DNA of 64,000 nucleotides from Ferrigenium straubiae (GTDB lineage Bacteria > Pseudomonadota > Gammaproteobacteria > Burkholderiales > Gallionellaceae), in NCBI GenBank assembly GCA_019449655.1, contig JAHQXD010000003.1, positions 388,577-452,576 of the forward strand. Direction: 5' to 3'. The notes below the pieces were generated by a model. The model was not told the DNA's origin. It did no database searches and saw only the letters and a program-made list of their open reading frames with translations. Shown here one piece after another: positions 9,067 to 18,553 of the stretch. Each line of letters begins with the position of its first letter. Positions within the stretch are counted from its first letter, which is position 1. Made by a program: the position numbers and the translations under genes.

Positions 9067-9468
9067 ATGAAAAAGATCGCCACCATCGCCCTGCTGTATG
9101 CCATCGCCGCCATGCCCGTCTATGCCGCCGAAGACTACCTTGTCCCGGAAGCGGATGCGCCGGATGTGCTCCGAAGTGCCACGCTCGGCAAAATCAGGGC
9201 AAGTGCCGACCGGCTGAGCACATTCAATCTGCTGGAGGTAAACAACAATTTTTCACTGTACGGCAAGCTATCCATTCCCCGCCTAACCACCGGTATCGAG
9301 ACCGGAATACAGCGCAATGCCGTTACCTACGGGCTGCACGGCCAGCTTGGAAGCATGGCTGGAATAGGCATCCCGAAAATGGGCCTCCGTTTCGGTTGGA
9401 ACCGCGATCTGGTCGGCCCGGATAGCGGTGGCAACATGTATTCGCTGACGGCGGAAATCAAGTTCTAG
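9067..9468 (+). CDS. Half-length outer-membrane beta-barrel protein (paralogue 1)
   Basis: 133 residues: signal peptide MKKIATIALLYAIAAMPVYA, then an unrelated-looking stretch of about 45 residues. From NNNFSLYGKLSIPRL it matches the second half of the next two genes (FSLYGKL, TYGLHGQLG, LRFGWNRD, MYSLTAEIKF) and ends in F like a barrel protein. The first half of the barrel (the GYQ-TRNFAFE region of its neighbours) is missing, so it may be degenerate or may work as a subunit. The ribosome site gggaggg precedes the ATG. Function is unknown. Confidence 0.75.
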   Translation: MKKIATIALLYAIAAMPVYAAEDYLVPEADAPDVLRSATLGKIRASADRLSTFNLLEVNNNFSLYGKLSIPRLTTGIETGIQRNAVTYGLHGQLGSMAGIGIPKMGLRFGWNRDLVGPDSGGNMYSLTAEIKF

Positions 9469-9641
9469 GCTCCCTGCCCGGCAACTGCCATCCTGCATAC
9501 GGGATTCCCTACCCCGGAATAAGCAATACACCCAATTTCCCCGGCCGCGATGGCTGCCTAAGATGTGCATCCCCTGGCAACAACCGCCGCCCCCTGAAAT
9601 CTGCCAGCCATTCCAAATCAACTCCCGTGGAAAGGAAAAAC

Positions 9642-10157
9642 ATGAAGAAGACTGTCGCCGTTGCCTTGCTGTCTGCCGCCGTTGCGCTGCCTGCCTATGC
9701 GGCCGATAGTGGCGCTTACGCCGGGATCAAGGTGGGCAGCAATCGTGTGGGATTCAACGCACTGAGCAAGTCCAGCGATACCGCCTACGGCGTGCTGCTT
9801 GGGTACCAGTACACCCGGAACTTCGCCTTTGAAGGCGAATACACCGATCTCGGGAAGTTCTCCACCACCGCGGGTGTTAACGGTAAGTCCGACGTCTGGG
9901 GGCTAAGCGCGATTGGCATAATGCCGCTGCAAAACAGATTCTCGGTGTACGGCAAGCTCGGCATCGCCCGCTCCAACACCACCACGTCGGCCGCCACCGG
10001 CGCACATCGTACTTCCGCCACTTACGGGCTGGGAGGGCAATACGATGCCACGCCGATGATCGGCCTCCGTCTCAGTTGGGAACGCTACGGGGTAAGAGTG
10101 ATCGGCCAGGACGCCAACGATGACCTCTACTCGCTGGTAGCAGCATTCAGGTTCTGA
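9642..10157 (+). CDS. Small outer-membrane beta-barrel protein (paralogue 2)
   Basis: 171 residues: signal peptide MKKTVAVALLSAAVALPAYA, then an OmpA/OmpW-like eight-strand barrel pattern (GAYAGIKVGSNRVGF, YGVLLGYQYTRNFAFEGEYTDLGKF, FSVYGKLGIARS, YGLGGQYDATPMIGLRLSWERYG) ending in FRF. The start at 9642 is set by the signal peptide and ribosome site (gtggaaagga); an upstream in-frame GTG at 9627 is less likely. It is followed by a clear terminator. A structural or adhesive role in the outer membrane is inference. Confidence 0.85.
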   Translation: MKKTVAVALLSAAVALPAYAADSGAYAGIKVGSNRVGFNALSKSSDTAYGVLLGYQYTRNFAFEGEYTDLGKFSTTAGVNGKSDVWGLSAIGIMPLQNRFSVYGKLGIARSNTTTSAATGAHRTSATYGLGGQYDATPMIGLRLSWERYGVRVIGQDANDDLYSLVAAFRF

Positions 10158-10177
10158 CAGATCAGAACCCAAAGAAA

Positions 10178-10203
10178 AGCCGGGGGTTCCCCGGTTTTTT
10201 GTT
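10178..10203 (+). terminator. Rho-independent terminator of the paralogue 2 gene
   Basis: A CCGGGG/CCCCGG stem followed by a run of six T, directly downstream of the stop codon. Confidence 0.9.
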
Positions 10204-10239
10204 TGCCAAATTACCGCAAAGAACTGTTGATAACTTTTC

Positions 10240-10263
10240 CAAAATAGGCCGTTCGGCATATTG
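10240..10263. repeat. Short repeat also present in the 54-kb island
   Basis: The string AAAATAGGCCGTTCGGCATA plus three more bases (TTG) occurs here and again at about 54062-54085. It lies in the intergenic region before the third barrel gene. Part of it is palindromic (GCCGTTCGGC). Confidence 0.7.
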
Positions 10264-10367
10264 CCCAATCATCAACGACATGGATAGGATGCCTCCCGAC
10301 TGCAAAATCATGCCGATGATGCAGTTATCCGGGGTTATTTATTAATACAAACAGGAAAAATCAGAAA

Positions 10368-10940
10368 ATGAAAAAAATTGCTTCTGCTCTGTTGTTATCC
10401 ACCGTTGTTGCAGCACCTGTATTCGCGGCCGATAGCGGGTTCTATGCCGGTGTAACGGCGGGTCAAGCTCGTGCCAGCAGCTACGCCAGTAACGTCACTT
10501 TGACCAAATCTACCGATACCGTTGCCGGCATTCTTGCGGGTTATCAATTCACCAGGAACTGGGGCGCTGAAGCGTTCTACACCGGCGCAGGCAAATTTAC
10601 AGGCGTCAATACAGTAGGTGTAACCGGTTCCGGTAATGCAGACACTTGGGGCCTGGTCGTCGTAGGCACCCTGCCACTGTCCGATGCCTTCTCTCTATAT
10701 GGCAAGCTGGGCTATGCGAGCACCAAAACCAGCGCATCGTCGAGCAACGGCATTATGAAAGGCGCAACGCGTAGTGCTGAAACCTACGGCTTAGGCGCTA
10801 CGTATAACATTAACAAATCTGTAGGCATCCGCTTCGGCTGGGATCGTTACGCTGCCGCCGTCGCTAACGGCACTGCAATTGGCTCCAAGGATAATTTTGA
10901 TTCCGACGTGTACTCCGTGGGCGCCGTGTTCAAGTTCTGA
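10368..10940 (+). CDS. Small outer-membrane beta-barrel protein (paralogue 3)
   Basis: 190 residues: signal peptide MKKIASALLLSTVVAAPVFA, then an OmpA-like barrel with GFYAGVTAGQARASSY, GILAGYQFTRNWGAEAFYTGAGKF, FSLYGKLGYAS, TYGLGATYNINKSVGIRFGWDRY and the terminal VGAVFKF. It is clearly homologous to the gene at 9642. Codon choice is less GC-rich than in its neighbours, as seen in abundant outer-membrane proteins or recent arrivals. It has its own long upstream region and terminator. The specific ligand or role is not known. Confidence 0.87.
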   Translation: MKKIASALLLSTVVAAPVFAADSGFYAGVTAGQARASSYASNVTLTKSTDTVAGILAGYQFTRNWGAEAFYTGAGKFTGVNTVGVTGSGNADTWGLVVVGTLPLSDAFSLYGKLGYASTKTSASSSNGIMKGATRSAETYGLGATYNINKSVGIRFGWDRYAAAVANGTAIGSKDNFDSDVYSVGAVFKF

Positions 10941-10956
10941 TCGAAGTTGTTGTCAC

Positions 10957-10990
10957 AAAAAAAGCCGGGGAGTCCCGGCTTTTTTGTTTT
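10957..10990. terminator. Bidirectional terminator between the barrel gene and ubiD
   Basis: A GCCGGG/CCCGGC stem is flanked by seven A on the left and seven T on the right, so it can end transcription from both the barrel gene and the convergent ubiD. Confidence 0.9.
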
Positions 10991-11000
10991 TGTTGCGAAG

Positions 11001-12464
11001 CTACAGCCCCAGCCCGCTCCACATCGCATCCACCTTCGCCTTGACCTCGGCGCTCATCACGATGGGCGTGCCCCATTCGCGCTGAGTCTCGCCCGGCCAC
11101 TTGTTGGTGGCGTCCAGCCCCATCTTGCCGCCCATGCCCGACACCGGGCTGGCAAAGTCGAGGTAGTCGATCGGGGTGTTTTCCACCAGCAGCGTATCGC
11201 GCGCCGGATCGACGCGCGTGGTGATCGCCCAGATCACCTCCTTCCAGTCGCGGATGGCGATGTCGTCGTCCACCACGACGATGAACTTGGTGTACATGAA
11301 CTGGCGCAGAAAACTCCAGATGCCAAACATCACGCGCTTGGCGTGCCCCGGATATTGTTTCTTGATGCTAACGATCGCCATGCGGTAGCTGCATCCTTCC
11401 GGCGGCAGATAGAAATCCATGATCTCCGGAAACTGCTTCTGCAGCAGCGGCACGAACACCTCGTTGAGCGCGACGCCCAGCATCGCGGGCTCGTCAGGCG
11501 GCTTGCCGGTGTAGGTGGAGTGGTAGATCGCATTGCGGCGCATGGTGATGCGCTGGATAGTGAACACCGGGAAACGATCCTGCTCGTTGTAGTAGCCGGT
11601 GTGGTCGCCATAGGGGCCTTCCAGCGCGGTCTCGCCGGGATGGATCGCGCCTTCCAGCACGATCTCGGCGGAAGCAGGTACTTGCAGATCAGAGCCAACA
11701 CATTTCACCAGTTCGGTCTTGCTGCCGCGCAACAGCCCAGCAAACTGGTACTCGGACAGCGTGTCCGGCACCGGCGTGACCGCGCCGAGGATGGTCGCCG
11801 GGTCAGCGCCGATCACCACCGCGACGGGAAACGGCTGCCCCGGATTTTTTTCGCAGTGGTCGCGGAAATCCAGCGCGCCGCCGCGATGCGCCAGCCAGCG
11901 CATGATGGTCTTGTTCGGGGCTATCACCTGCTGGCGGTAGATGCCAAGATTCTGGCGCGGCTTGTTCGGGCCGCGCGTGACCACCAGCCCCCAGGTGATG
12001 AGCGGCGCGACATCCCCTGGCCAGCAATGCTGGATCGGCAGCCTGGAGAGATCGACATCCGGGCCTTCCCATACGATCTCCTGGCACGGCCCAGAGGACA
12101 CCTCCTTGGGCGACATGGTCAGCACCTGCTTGAGCACCGGCAATTTTTCCCACGCGTCCTTCAGCCCCTTGGGCGGCTCCGGCTCTTTCAGGTAGGCGAG
12201 CAGCTTGCCGACTTCGCGCAGCGCCTGCGTGCTCTCCGCGCCCATGCCCATTGCCACGCGGCGCGGCGTACCGAACAGGTTGGCCAGGACGGGCATGTTG
12301 TGCCCGGCCGGATGCTCGAACAGGATCGCCGGCCCTTGCGCGCGCAGCACGCGGTCGCAAATCTCGGTCATCTCCAGGTGCGGCGAAACCGGCGCAGCAA
12401 CGCGCTTGAGTTCGCCGAGCTTTTCCAGTTGCGCGATGAAGTCGCGCAGATCGTGGTATTTCAT
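11001..12464 (-). CDS. ubiD: UbiD-family 3-octaprenyl-4-hydroxybenzoate decarboxylase
   Basis: 487 residues. UbiD uses prenylated FMN made by UbiX to decarboxylate 3-polyprenyl-4-hydroxybenzoate in ubiquinone synthesis. N-terminal [22 protein letters not shown] is typical, as are [25 protein letters not shown] in the substrate/cofactor region, and the C-terminal [16 protein letters not shown]. Length agrees with the E. coli enzyme (about 497). The start codon overlaps by 1 nt the stop of the acyltransferase gene upstream, so translation is probably coupled. Confidence 0.96.
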   Translation of the reverse strand: MKYHDLRDFIAQLEKLGELKRVAAPVSPHLEMTEICDRVLRAQGPAILFEHPAGHNMPVLANLFGTPRRVAMGMGAESTQALREVGKLLAYLKEPEPPKGLKDAWEKLPVLKQVLTMSPKEVSSGPCQEIVWEGPDVDLSRLPIQHCWPGDVAPLITWGLVVTRGPNKPRQNLGIYRQQVIAPNKTIMRWLAHRGGALDFRDHCEKNPGQPFPVAVVIGADPATILGAVTPVPDTLSEYQFAGLLRGSKTELVKCVGSDLQVPASAEIVLEGAIHPGETALEGPYGDHTGYYNEQDRFPVFTIQRITMRRNAIYHSTYTGKPPDEPAMLGVALNEVFVPLLQKQFPEIMDFYLPPEGCSYRMAIVSIKKQYPGHAKRVMFGIWSFLRQFMYTKFIVVVDDDIAIRDWKEVIWAITTRVDPARDTLLVENTPIDYLDFASPVSGMGGKMGLDATNKWPGETQREWGTPIVMSAEVKAKVDAMWSGLGL

Positions 12465-13336
12465 CAGTAGAACCTCTCTTCACCTTCGGGTCTGGTTTTA
12501 AAACGCTTGTGCAGCCAGAAATACTGCTCCGGCATTTCGCGCACGCGCTGTTCGATGAATTCATTCATGCGCCGTGTATCGGCGACCACATCACCGGTCG
12601 GGTAATTTTCCCAGGCCGGATAGAAGCGTACCTCATAACCCTCGCCGCCGGGCAGCAGCTTGCTGATGCAGGGCACCACCCGCGCGCCGGTCATTTCGGC
12701 GAGGCGCGGCACGGTGGTCAGCGTCGCGGCCTTCACTCCGAAGAACGGCACGAACACGCCGTCCTTGGTCGCGAGATCCTGATCCGGCAGGTAGTAGAAC
12801 GGGCGCCGCTCGCGCATCGCCTTGATGACCGGGCGCAGACCCTGCTGGCGCACGTATAGTTTCTGCTCACCGAAACGCGAACGCCCGTGCAGCAGCATCT
12901 TGTGGAACAGCGGATTCTTCTGACTGGAATACACGCTGACCAGGTCGACATGCTGGATCATCCACGAGCCGCCGACATCCAGCGCAACGAAGTGCGGCGC
13001 GAGCACGATCACCTGCCCACGCGCCTGCGCCGCCTCGTAATGTTCCAGCCCCTCGACGCGGATGTAGCCCTGGATGCGGGACGCGGGGCTCCACCACAGG
13101 ATGCTGCGTTCCAGAAAGCTGCGCGCGAAAGCCTGGAAATTTTTTCTGGCCAGCACCCTGCGCTCGGCCTCGGACAACTCGGGGAAGCACAGCCGCAGGT
13201 TGGTCGCCGCCACGAAACGCCGCTCAGCGGCGAACCAGTACAGCAGCGTGCCCAGCGCATTGCCCAATCCCGCGAGCAGCGGCAGCGGCAGGAAGTGCAG
13301 CAGCCACATCAGGAAAATGCCTATTCTGGTTATCAT
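12464..13336 (-). CDS. Lipid A acyltransferase, HtrB/LpxL family (copy 1)
   Basis: 290 residues. It transfers a secondary acyl chain from acyl-ACP to the lipid A precursor at the inner membrane. A single N-terminal hydrophobic anchor (about 6-38) precedes the acyltransferase domain. The HX4D catalytic motif is seen as H115-FVAL-D120, with [20 protein letters not shown] further on, typical of LpxL-like enzymes. It is followed directly by ubiD. A second HtrB-type gene lies just upstream, separated by 137 bp that contain an ACCACGAAG-type repeat. Which acyl position each enzyme serves cannot be told from sequence. Confidence 0.92.
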   Translation of the reverse strand: MITRIGIFLMWLLHFLPLPLLAGLGNALGTLLYWFAAERRFVAATNLRLCFPELSEAERRVLARKNFQAFARSFLERSILWWSPASRIQGYIRVEGLEHYEAAQARGQVIVLAPHFVALDVGGSWMIQHVDLVSVYSSQKNPLFHKMLLHGRSRFGEQKLYVRQQGLRPVIKAMRERRPFYYLPDQDLATKDGVFVPFFGVKAATLTTVPRLAEMTGARVVPCISKLLPGGEGYEVRFYPAWENYPTGDVVADTRRMNEFIEQRVREMPEQYFWLHKRFKTRPEGEERFY

Positions 13337-13348
13337 CTTTCAAACAGC

Positions 13349-13384
13349 CATTGAACCACGAAGGTCACAAAGGGCGCGAAGAAA
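13349..13384. repeat. ACCACGAAGG-type dispersed repeat, copy A
   Basis: AACCACGAAGGTCACAAAGG followed by gcgcgaagaaaa. Related strings occur at 38983-39016, 41054-41084 and inverted at 41208-41240. It lies between the two acyltransferase genes; the gap 13337-13473 shows no gene. Confidence 0.7.
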
Positions 13385-13473
13385 AACAATGCGCCTCATA
13401 GAGAATCCCTTTCCGGCAAGTTTCCAATTTTCACGCAATGAAAAATCTTCGTGGTGAAATGCTTTTTCTGTGT

Positions 13474-14355
13474 TCATGCCTGTTGTGAAGTTGTCGCGGG
13501 CGCATCCACGCCGCGCGGGATTTTATAGCGGTTGTAGCTCCACAGGTATTGCGCCGGGCAGGCGCGGATCACGCGCTCCAGCGCCGCATTGATCTGCCGC
13601 GGCACGGGTACGGCGAAATCCAGTTGCAGCGGCTCGACGTGGATCACATAGCCCTGCCCGTGCGGCAACCGTTCCGAGTAGGCGATCAGCACCGTCGCGC
13701 CGCTGCTTTCCGCGAGGCGGGCAGCCAGCGTCATGGTGTAGGCGGGGCGGCCGAAGAAATCCGCCCATTCGCCCTCGCCCCGGCTGGGCACCTGGTCGGG
13801 CAGCAGCCCGATCGCCTCGCCGCGCCTGAGCGCCTTGTACAGCAGGCGCACGCCGCTCACGTCGGCCTTCGCCAGCTTCGCCTGGCCGCGCTCGCGGCCA
13901 CCGCGCATCACGCCTTCCAGAAAACCGAGCTTGGGCGGGCGGTACAGCACGGTGATCGGCACGCGCCGCGCGGCATACAGCGCGGAAATTTCGAAGCAGC
14001 CCAAGTGCGGCGTCAGGAAGATGATGCCGCGGCCTTGTTCCTGCGCCGCAACGATGTGCTCCAGCCCGATGCATTCGCGCACTGCGCCGACTACTTCGTC
14101 ATACGGCCGCCCCCAGACCCACGCCAGTTCCGTGATGCCCCTGCCCGCCCCGGTGATGGCGTCGGACAACACCTTCCGGTATTCGGCCTCATCGGCAGTT
14201 ATCCCGGCCTGGCGCAAATTGCCCCTCGTACGCGCGGCATATTGTGCGGAGACCGCATAGGTCAACCGCCCGAGCAGTGCGCCGAGGCCGTGTAACGCGT
14301 TCAGCGGCAGCAAGGCAAGCAGGCGAAAGAAGGATTTGAAGAGGAAAGCGGTCAT
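13474..14355 (-). CDS. Lipid A acyltransferase, HtrB/LpxL family (copy 2)
   Basis: 293-residue paralogue of the gene downstream. The N-terminal hydrophobic anchor ([21 protein letters not shown]) is followed by the acyltransferase domain with H117-LGCF-E122, an HX4E form of the catalytic dyad that is common in this family. [20 protein letters not shown] and [11 protein letters not shown] further support the call. It is probably an inner-membrane secondary acyltransferase of lipid A. It is divergent from metK with 82 bp between starts. Having two acyltransferases fits hexa-acylated lipid A. Confidence 0.92.
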   Translation of the reverse strand: MTAFLFKSFFRLLALLPLNALHGLGALLGRLTYAVSAQYAARTRGNLRQAGITADEAEYRKVLSDAITGAGRGITELAWVWGRPYDEVVGAVRECIGLEHIVAAQEQGRGIIFLTPHLGCFEISALYAARRVPITVLYRPPKLGFLEGVMRGGRERGQAKLAKADVSGVRLLYKALRRGEAIGLLPDQVPSRGEGEWADFFGRPAYTMTLAARLAESSGATVLIAYSERLPHGQGYVIHVEPLQLDFAVPVPRQINAALERVIRACPAQYLWSYNRYKIPRGVDAPATTSQQA

Positions 14356-14390
14356 GGGGGTGGCATGCTACCAAGTTTGGTCAGAATTGG

Positions 14391-14403
14391 TACAATGCGC
14401 GCC
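14391..14403 (+). promoter_or_regulatory. Putative metK -10 element with GCGCGCC discriminator
   Basis: TACAAT immediately followed by GCGCGCC, 35-47 bp before the metK ATG. It is the same motif as before argH and the gene at 44918. No recognisable -35 or riboswitch structure was seen. Confidence 0.55.
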
Positions 14404-14437
14404 TTTTGTTCATTTTAGAGAGATAGAGCGGGGAGCC

Positions 14438-15601
14438 ATGAGCGAATACTTGTTTACGTCCGAATCCGTTTCCGAAGGCCATCCAGACAAGGTGGCAGAC
14501 CAGATTTCCGATGCCATCGTCGATGCCATTTTAGCGCAGGACAAGCATTCGCGCATTGCCGCCGAAACGCTGTGCAACACCGGCCTCGTCGTGCTGGCCG
14601 GCGAGATCACCACCGCCGCCAATGTCGATTACATCCACGTGGCGCGTGAAACTCTCAAACGCATCGGCTATGACAACACCGAATACGGCATCGACTACAA
14701 GGGCTGCGCGGTGCTGGTGGCCTACGACAAGCAAAGCCCCGATATTGCACAGGGCGTGAACAGGGCTTATGACGATGAACTGGGGCAAGGTGCGGGCGAT
14801 CAGGGCTTGATGTTCGGCTACGCCTGCCGCGAAACCGACACGCTGATGCCATTGCCGATCTACTTGTCGCACCGCATTGTCGAGCGCCAATCGCAATTGC
14901 GCCGCGACGGCCGCCTGAACTGGCTGCGCCCGGATGCCAAATCGCAAGTAACCATCAAATATGTCAATGGCAAGCCCGACTCGATCGACACTGTGGTGCT
15001 GTCCACCCAGCACGCGCCGGAAATGACGCTGGAGCAAATCCGCGAGGCGGCCATTGAGGAGATCATCAAACCGATCCTGCCCAGGGAACTGGTCAAGGGC
15101 GACATCAAATATCTGGTCAACCCGACCGGACGTTTCGTCGTCGGCGGCCCGCAGGGCGATTGCGGCCTGACCGGGCGCAAGATCATCGTGGACACTTACG
15201 GCGGCGCGGCGCCGCACGGCGGCGGCGCATTCTCCGGCAAAGATCCGTCCAAGGTGGACCGTTCCGCTGCCTACGCCGGGCGCTACGTAGCCAAGAACAT
15301 CGTCGCGGCAGGTTTGGCAGACAAATGTCTGATCCAGATTTCCTACGCGATCGGTGTGGCACAACCCACCAGCGTGATGGTCACCACTTACGGTACCGGC
15401 AAAGTATCGGATGAAAAAATCGCCGAACTGGTCAAGAAACATTTCGACCTGCGCCCGAAAGGCATCGTGCAAATGCTCGACCTGCTGCGCCCGATCTACC
15501 AGAAGACCGCGGCTTACGGCCACTTCGGACGCGAGGAGCCGGAATTCAAGTGGGAAGCAACCGACAAGGCTGCTGCACTGCGGGCTGACGCAGGCCTGTA
15601 A
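14438..15601 (+). CDS. metK: S-adenosylmethionine synthetase
   Basis: 387 residues. It makes S-adenosylmethionine from methionine and ATP in the cytoplasm as a tetramer. Signatures seen: N-terminal [20 protein letters not shown], the ATP-binding [12 protein letters not shown], and [20 protein letters not shown] near the C-terminal third. Length is normal. The start is [10 protein letters not shown] at 14438, after a short purine-rich leader (gagcggggagcc); the frame is open 34 codons further upstream but without homology. It has its own -10 element and terminator, so it is monocistronic. Confidence 0.98.
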   Translation: MSEYLFTSESVSEGHPDKVADQISDAIVDAILAQDKHSRIAAETLCNTGLVVLAGEITTAANVDYIHVARETLKRIGYDNTEYGIDYKGCAVLVAYDKQSPDIAQGVNRAYDDELGQGAGDQGLMFGYACRETDTLMPLPIYLSHRIVERQSQLRRDGRLNWLRPDAKSQVTIKYVNGKPDSIDTVVLSTQHAPEMTLEQIREAAIEEIIKPILPRELVKGDIKYLVNPTGRFVVGGPQGDCGLTGRKIIVDTYGGAAPHGGGAFSGKDPSKVDRSAAYAGRYVAKNIVAAGLADKCLIQISYAIGVAQPTSVMVTTYGTGKVSDEKIAELVKKHFDLRPKGIVQMLDLLRPIYQKTAAYGHFGREEPEFKWEATDKAAALRADAGL

Positions 15602-15623
15602 TTCAGCACAGCACAAATGTAAA

Positions 15624-15655
15624 GCAAACGGCGCCTCGGGCGCCGTTTGTTTTGG
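15624..15655 (+). terminator. metK rho-independent terminator
   Basis: A ten-base AAACGGCGCC / GGCGCCGTTT stem with TCG loop, followed by a T-rich tract. Confidence 0.88.
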
Positions 15656-15670
15656 TTGGTACGCGTTCCC

Positions 15671-17308
15671 CTAAGGTTTTATCTGCTTCAACTTCAAAGG
15701 CACTCCCGGCTTCTTATTTTCCTGCGGCGCAGATGCCGCCGCTGCGGCTTCCGCCGCCTCCCGCTGCAGATCCTCTATCGCCACGGCTCGCACCTCCATT
15801 CCGGGAGGATTTTTCGATGTCGTTTTTTCCCTGGCGGATTTAGGTGCTGCACCCGCCCTGCTTTCGGCAGCAGGCTGCTCCTTGGCTTGCGCTGTCCCCT
15901 CCGCCTTGGCTTTCACTGCCTTTTCCGCCTTGACGCGTTCCGCTTCGGCCTTGGCTTCCTGCTCGGCTTTCAGCTTGGCCGCGGCGTCAGCCTGTTTCTT
16001 CGCTTCTGCCACTGCCTTCTTCTCGGCCTTGATGCGCTCGGCCTCGGCCTTGGCCGCTTCCCGCTTGGCTCGGGCGGCATTGCGTGCGATCTGCGCCTTT
16101 TCTCTCTCGTGCGCCTCCTGTGCGGCGCTGAGCCGACGAGCCTTGGTTTCCTGGGCGGCTTTCAGCTTGGCCGCCTTGGCCTCGGCGTCAGCCTGCGCCT
16201 TCGCTTCTTTCTCCGCCTTGATCCGGGCGGCTTCGGCCTGCTTCGCTTCGACCCGCGCCGCTTCCTCGCGTACGGCCTGCTCCTTCTTCACCCGCTCCGC
16301 CTCGTCCCTGGCTTCCTGCTCCGCCTTGGCCGCCTGCTGTGCGGCTATTTGCCTCGCGACCAGTGCACGCTGTTCGACGGGGTCGATCCTCGCGACATTG
16401 CCCGCCCCGATGCCGAGTTTCACCGCCTCTTCGGTGAGCTCGCCGATGGAGAACTGCGGCTGGACCTCGGTCAAGGTGAGCGTATCCGCCGCACGGTCCG
16501 TGGCGCCCAGCACCGCACCCTTTAGCCCGACGACCGGTGCCGCATCCCTGACGTAAACAACGAACTGATCGCCGGCTTTCAGCCGCGCGTCGCTCCCCGC
16601 ATCGAGATAGGCCTTCTTCCCTTCGACCCGGATGATGTTCGCGGAGAAGGGCATTTTCTCCAATGTCGCGCGGATATCCTTGACGGCAAGATCGAGCAGC
16701 CGGTTTGTCGCCTGCCCGAATTCAGTTTCAAAAAAGATGCTGCTGCCGAAGGGCTTGTCGTTGCCCACCCTCACCTCGCCCTGTGCCTGTTCACCCAGGC
16801 GGCGCAGCATGAGGCGGTTACCCGTGAGCCCGTCATAAACGGCAAGTTCGACTTCGATGTGCCGCTTCGCGCCTCCGCCGATCGGTGTGCCGAGGTAGCC
16901 TTTTTCCTGCTTCGTTCCCGCATTCACCACCACGCCGGAAACCAGGAATTGCGCACCGCTCTCTGCGGCAGCCCCGATGATGACCTCGCGCTGCGCGTCT
17001 CCCGCCTCGGCCGGAATCGAACAGCCGCTGTAAGCAGCCAGGAACTCCCCGCTTGCCTCCAGCCGGCTGGCAAGCGCCAGGGGAAGGCCGTCGTAGATAT
17101 TGTTGATGTCGTCGACATGCAGGGTGTTGGCGACGTCGAACTGGGCGAACGCAATTTTCCTTTTCGCGGCGCGCGCCGCACCCTCCTGTGCGCCCTCGGT
17201 TCCTTCCGTCTGGGCGGCAACGGGCGCCGCGCAGAGGGCAACCATCATGCAGAACAGCGTCACCAGCGAGGCGGCGCAGCGAGAACCTTGGCGAATGTTG
17301 AATGGCAT
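15671..17308 (-). CDS. FlgT-like exported protein with long TolA-like coiled coil
   Basis: 545 residues. An N-terminal hydrophobic segment (about 10-33) acts as signal or anchor. Residues about 50-215 resemble the CsgG/TolB-like middle domain of flagellar assembly protein FlgT (VANTLHVDDINNIYDGLPLAL, FLVSGVVVNAG). Residues about 222-300 resemble the FlgT C-terminal beta domain (KKAYLDAGSDARLKAGDQF, LTLTEVQPQFSIGEL). From about 310 to 500 runs a highly charged Ala/Lys/Glu/Arg helix like that of TolA, then a Pro/Ala-rich tail. FlgT proteins are normally shorter and lack such a tail. It ends the division cluster, 11 bp after the small membrane protein, so it is probably co-transcribed with lpxC. 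A role in an envelope-spanning assembly is inference. Confidence 0.65.
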   Translation of the reverse strand: MPFNIRQGSRCAASLVTLFCMMVALCAAPVAAQTEGTEGAQEGAARAAKRKIAFAQFDVANTLHVDDINNIYDGLPLALASRLEASGEFLAAYSGCSIPAEAGDAQREVIIGAAAESGAQFLVSGVVVNAGTKQEKGYLGTPIGGGAKRHIEVELAVYDGLTGNRLMLRRLGEQAQGEVRVGNDKPFGSSIFFETEFGQATNRLLDLAVKDIRATLEKMPFSANIIRVEGKKAYLDAGSDARLKAGDQFVVYVRDAAPVVGLKGAVLGATDRAADTLTLTEVQPQFSIGELTEEAVKLGIGAGNVARIDPVEQRALVARQIAAQQAAKAEQEARDEAERVKKEQAVREEAARVEAKQAEAARIKAEKEAKAQADAEAKAAKLKAAQETKARRLSAAQEAHEREKAQIARNAARAKREAAKAEAERIKAEKKAVAEAKKQADAAAKLKAEQEAKAEAERVKAEKAVKAKAEGTAQAKEQPAAESRAGAAPKSAREKTTSKNPPGMEVRAVAIEDLQREAAEAAAAASAPQENKKPGVPLKLKQIKP

Positions 17309-17319
17309 GAACTACCCTC

Positions 17320-17520
17320 TTAAAGCAATATGCGCCAACCGGTCAACACGTAGCGTTCCAGCACGAACAGCACAGCGAAGAGCAACAGTAGTACGACGGC
17401 GAAGCGCAACACTTGCCAGGCAAATTTCAGGTAGCGGCGGTCGCGCGTGAAGACATACATCCCGCCGCTCAGGATCACCAGCAGCGCGACCACTATAAAG
17501 AACAGGCGCAGGATCAGCAC
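17320..17520 (-). CDS. Small two-helix membrane protein
   Basis: 66 residues, starting at a GTG codon. Two hydrophobic helices are visible (about 1-22 LILRLFFIVVALLVILSGGM and about 38-60 LRFAVVLLLLFAVLFVLERY), joined by the basic loop TRDRRYLKFAWQ. It lies 23 bp downstream of lpxC and 11 bp before the FlgT-like gene, same strand. Small proteins of this shape are often found beside betaproteobacterial lpxC (recollection, not checked). Function is not known. Confidence 0.7.
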   Translation of the reverse strand: MLILRLFFIVVALLVILSGGMYVFTRDRRYLKFAWQVLRFAVVLLLLFAVLFVLERYVLTGWRILL

Positions 17521-17543
17521 ATGTCCACCATGGTCGCGTCAGC

Positions 17544-18455
17544 TCAGGCGGCCTGCAGTTGCAGCCGCAGGAAGGCCGGCGCGTCTTCCACGCTGTCGAA
17601 GGTGACGAACTCCCAGGCCTGCTCGTCGGCGAGCAGGGCGCGCAGCAGGGCGTTGTTCAGCGCATGGCCGGATTTGTAGCCGGAGAACGCGCCGATCAGC
17701 GGATGCCCCAGCAGGTAGAGGTCGCCGATCGCGTCGAGCACCTTGTGCTTGACGAACTCGTCGTCGAAGCGCAATCCATCGGCGTTCAGCACGCGGTATT
17801 CGTCCATCACGATGGCATTGTCGAGGCTGCCGCCCAGCGCAAGGCCCTGCGCGCGCATGTTCTCGACGTCCTGCATGAAGCCGAAGGTGCGCGCGCGGCT
17901 GATGTCGCGCACGTAGGATTCTTCGCCGAGGTCAACCACCACATGCTGCTTGGCGTCGGCGAACACCGGGTGGGCGAAGTTGATGGTGAAGGTCAGTTTG
18001 TAGCCGTTGTAGGGCTCGAAGCGCACCCACTTGTCGCCGTGCTTCACCTCGACGGTCTTCTTAACGCGGATGAATTTCTTGGCGGCGGATTGTTCGGCGA
18101 TGCCCGCCGACTGCAGCAGGAAGATGAAGGTGCCGGCGCTGCCGTCCATGATCGGCACTTCCGCGCTGTCGAGATCGACATAGGCGTTATCCACCCCCAG
18201 CCCGGCCAGCGCCGACATCAGGTGCTCGACGGTCGCGACGCGCACGCCGTTCTGCTCCATGCAGGTGGACAGGCGCGTGTCATGCACCAGCTCGGCGCGC
18301 GCCTGGATTTCCTCGACCGGCCTGGCGTCCACGCGGCGGAATACGATGCCGGTGTTGACCGGGGCGGGGCGCAGCCCCAGCGTGACTTTTTCGCCGCTGT
18401 GCAAGCCGACTCCCGTCACGCTGACGGAGCTCTTCAAGGTGCGTTGCTTAACCAT
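17544..18455 (-). CDS. lpxC: UDP-3-O-acyl-N-acetylglucosamine deacetylase
   Basis: 303 residues. This zinc enzyme catalyses the committed step of lipid A synthesis. Conserved stretches: [70 protein letters not shown], and [20 protein letters not shown], which supplies the zinc and catalytic His/Asp residues. The start is placed at MVKQRTL by comparison with E. coli MIKQRTL; the frame opens eight codons earlier. It is the classic last gene of the dcw cluster after ftsZ. FtsH-dependent turnover signals were not assessed. Confidence 0.97.
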   Translation of the reverse strand: MVKQRTLKSSVSVTGVGLHSGEKVTLGLRPAPVNTGIVFRRVDARPVEEIQARAELVHDTRLSTCMEQNGVRVATVEHLMSALAGLGVDNAYVDLDSAEVPIMDGSAGTFIFLLQSAGIAEQSAAKKFIRVKKTVEVKHGDKWVRFEPYNGYKLTFTINFAHPVFADAKQHVVVDLGEESYVRDISRARTFGFMQDVENMRAQGLALGGSLDNAIVMDEYRVLNADGLRFDDEFVKHKVLDAIGDLYLLGHPLIGAFSGYKSGHALNNALLRALLADEQAWEFVTFDSVEDAPAFLRLQLQAA

Positions 18456-18553
18456 TGGTGCCTTAGACACAAAAATCATGTGTGAATTTTATCACGGCAA
18501 TACCCGGCACAAGGAGCGGCATCACCCCCTGAGTCCGGAATCCTGAATCCTCC

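Noticed and set aside
14356-14437. Riboswitch before metK
   Set aside because: The gap is only 82 bp, contains the -10 element and shows no SAM- or SAH-riboswitch-like helices.
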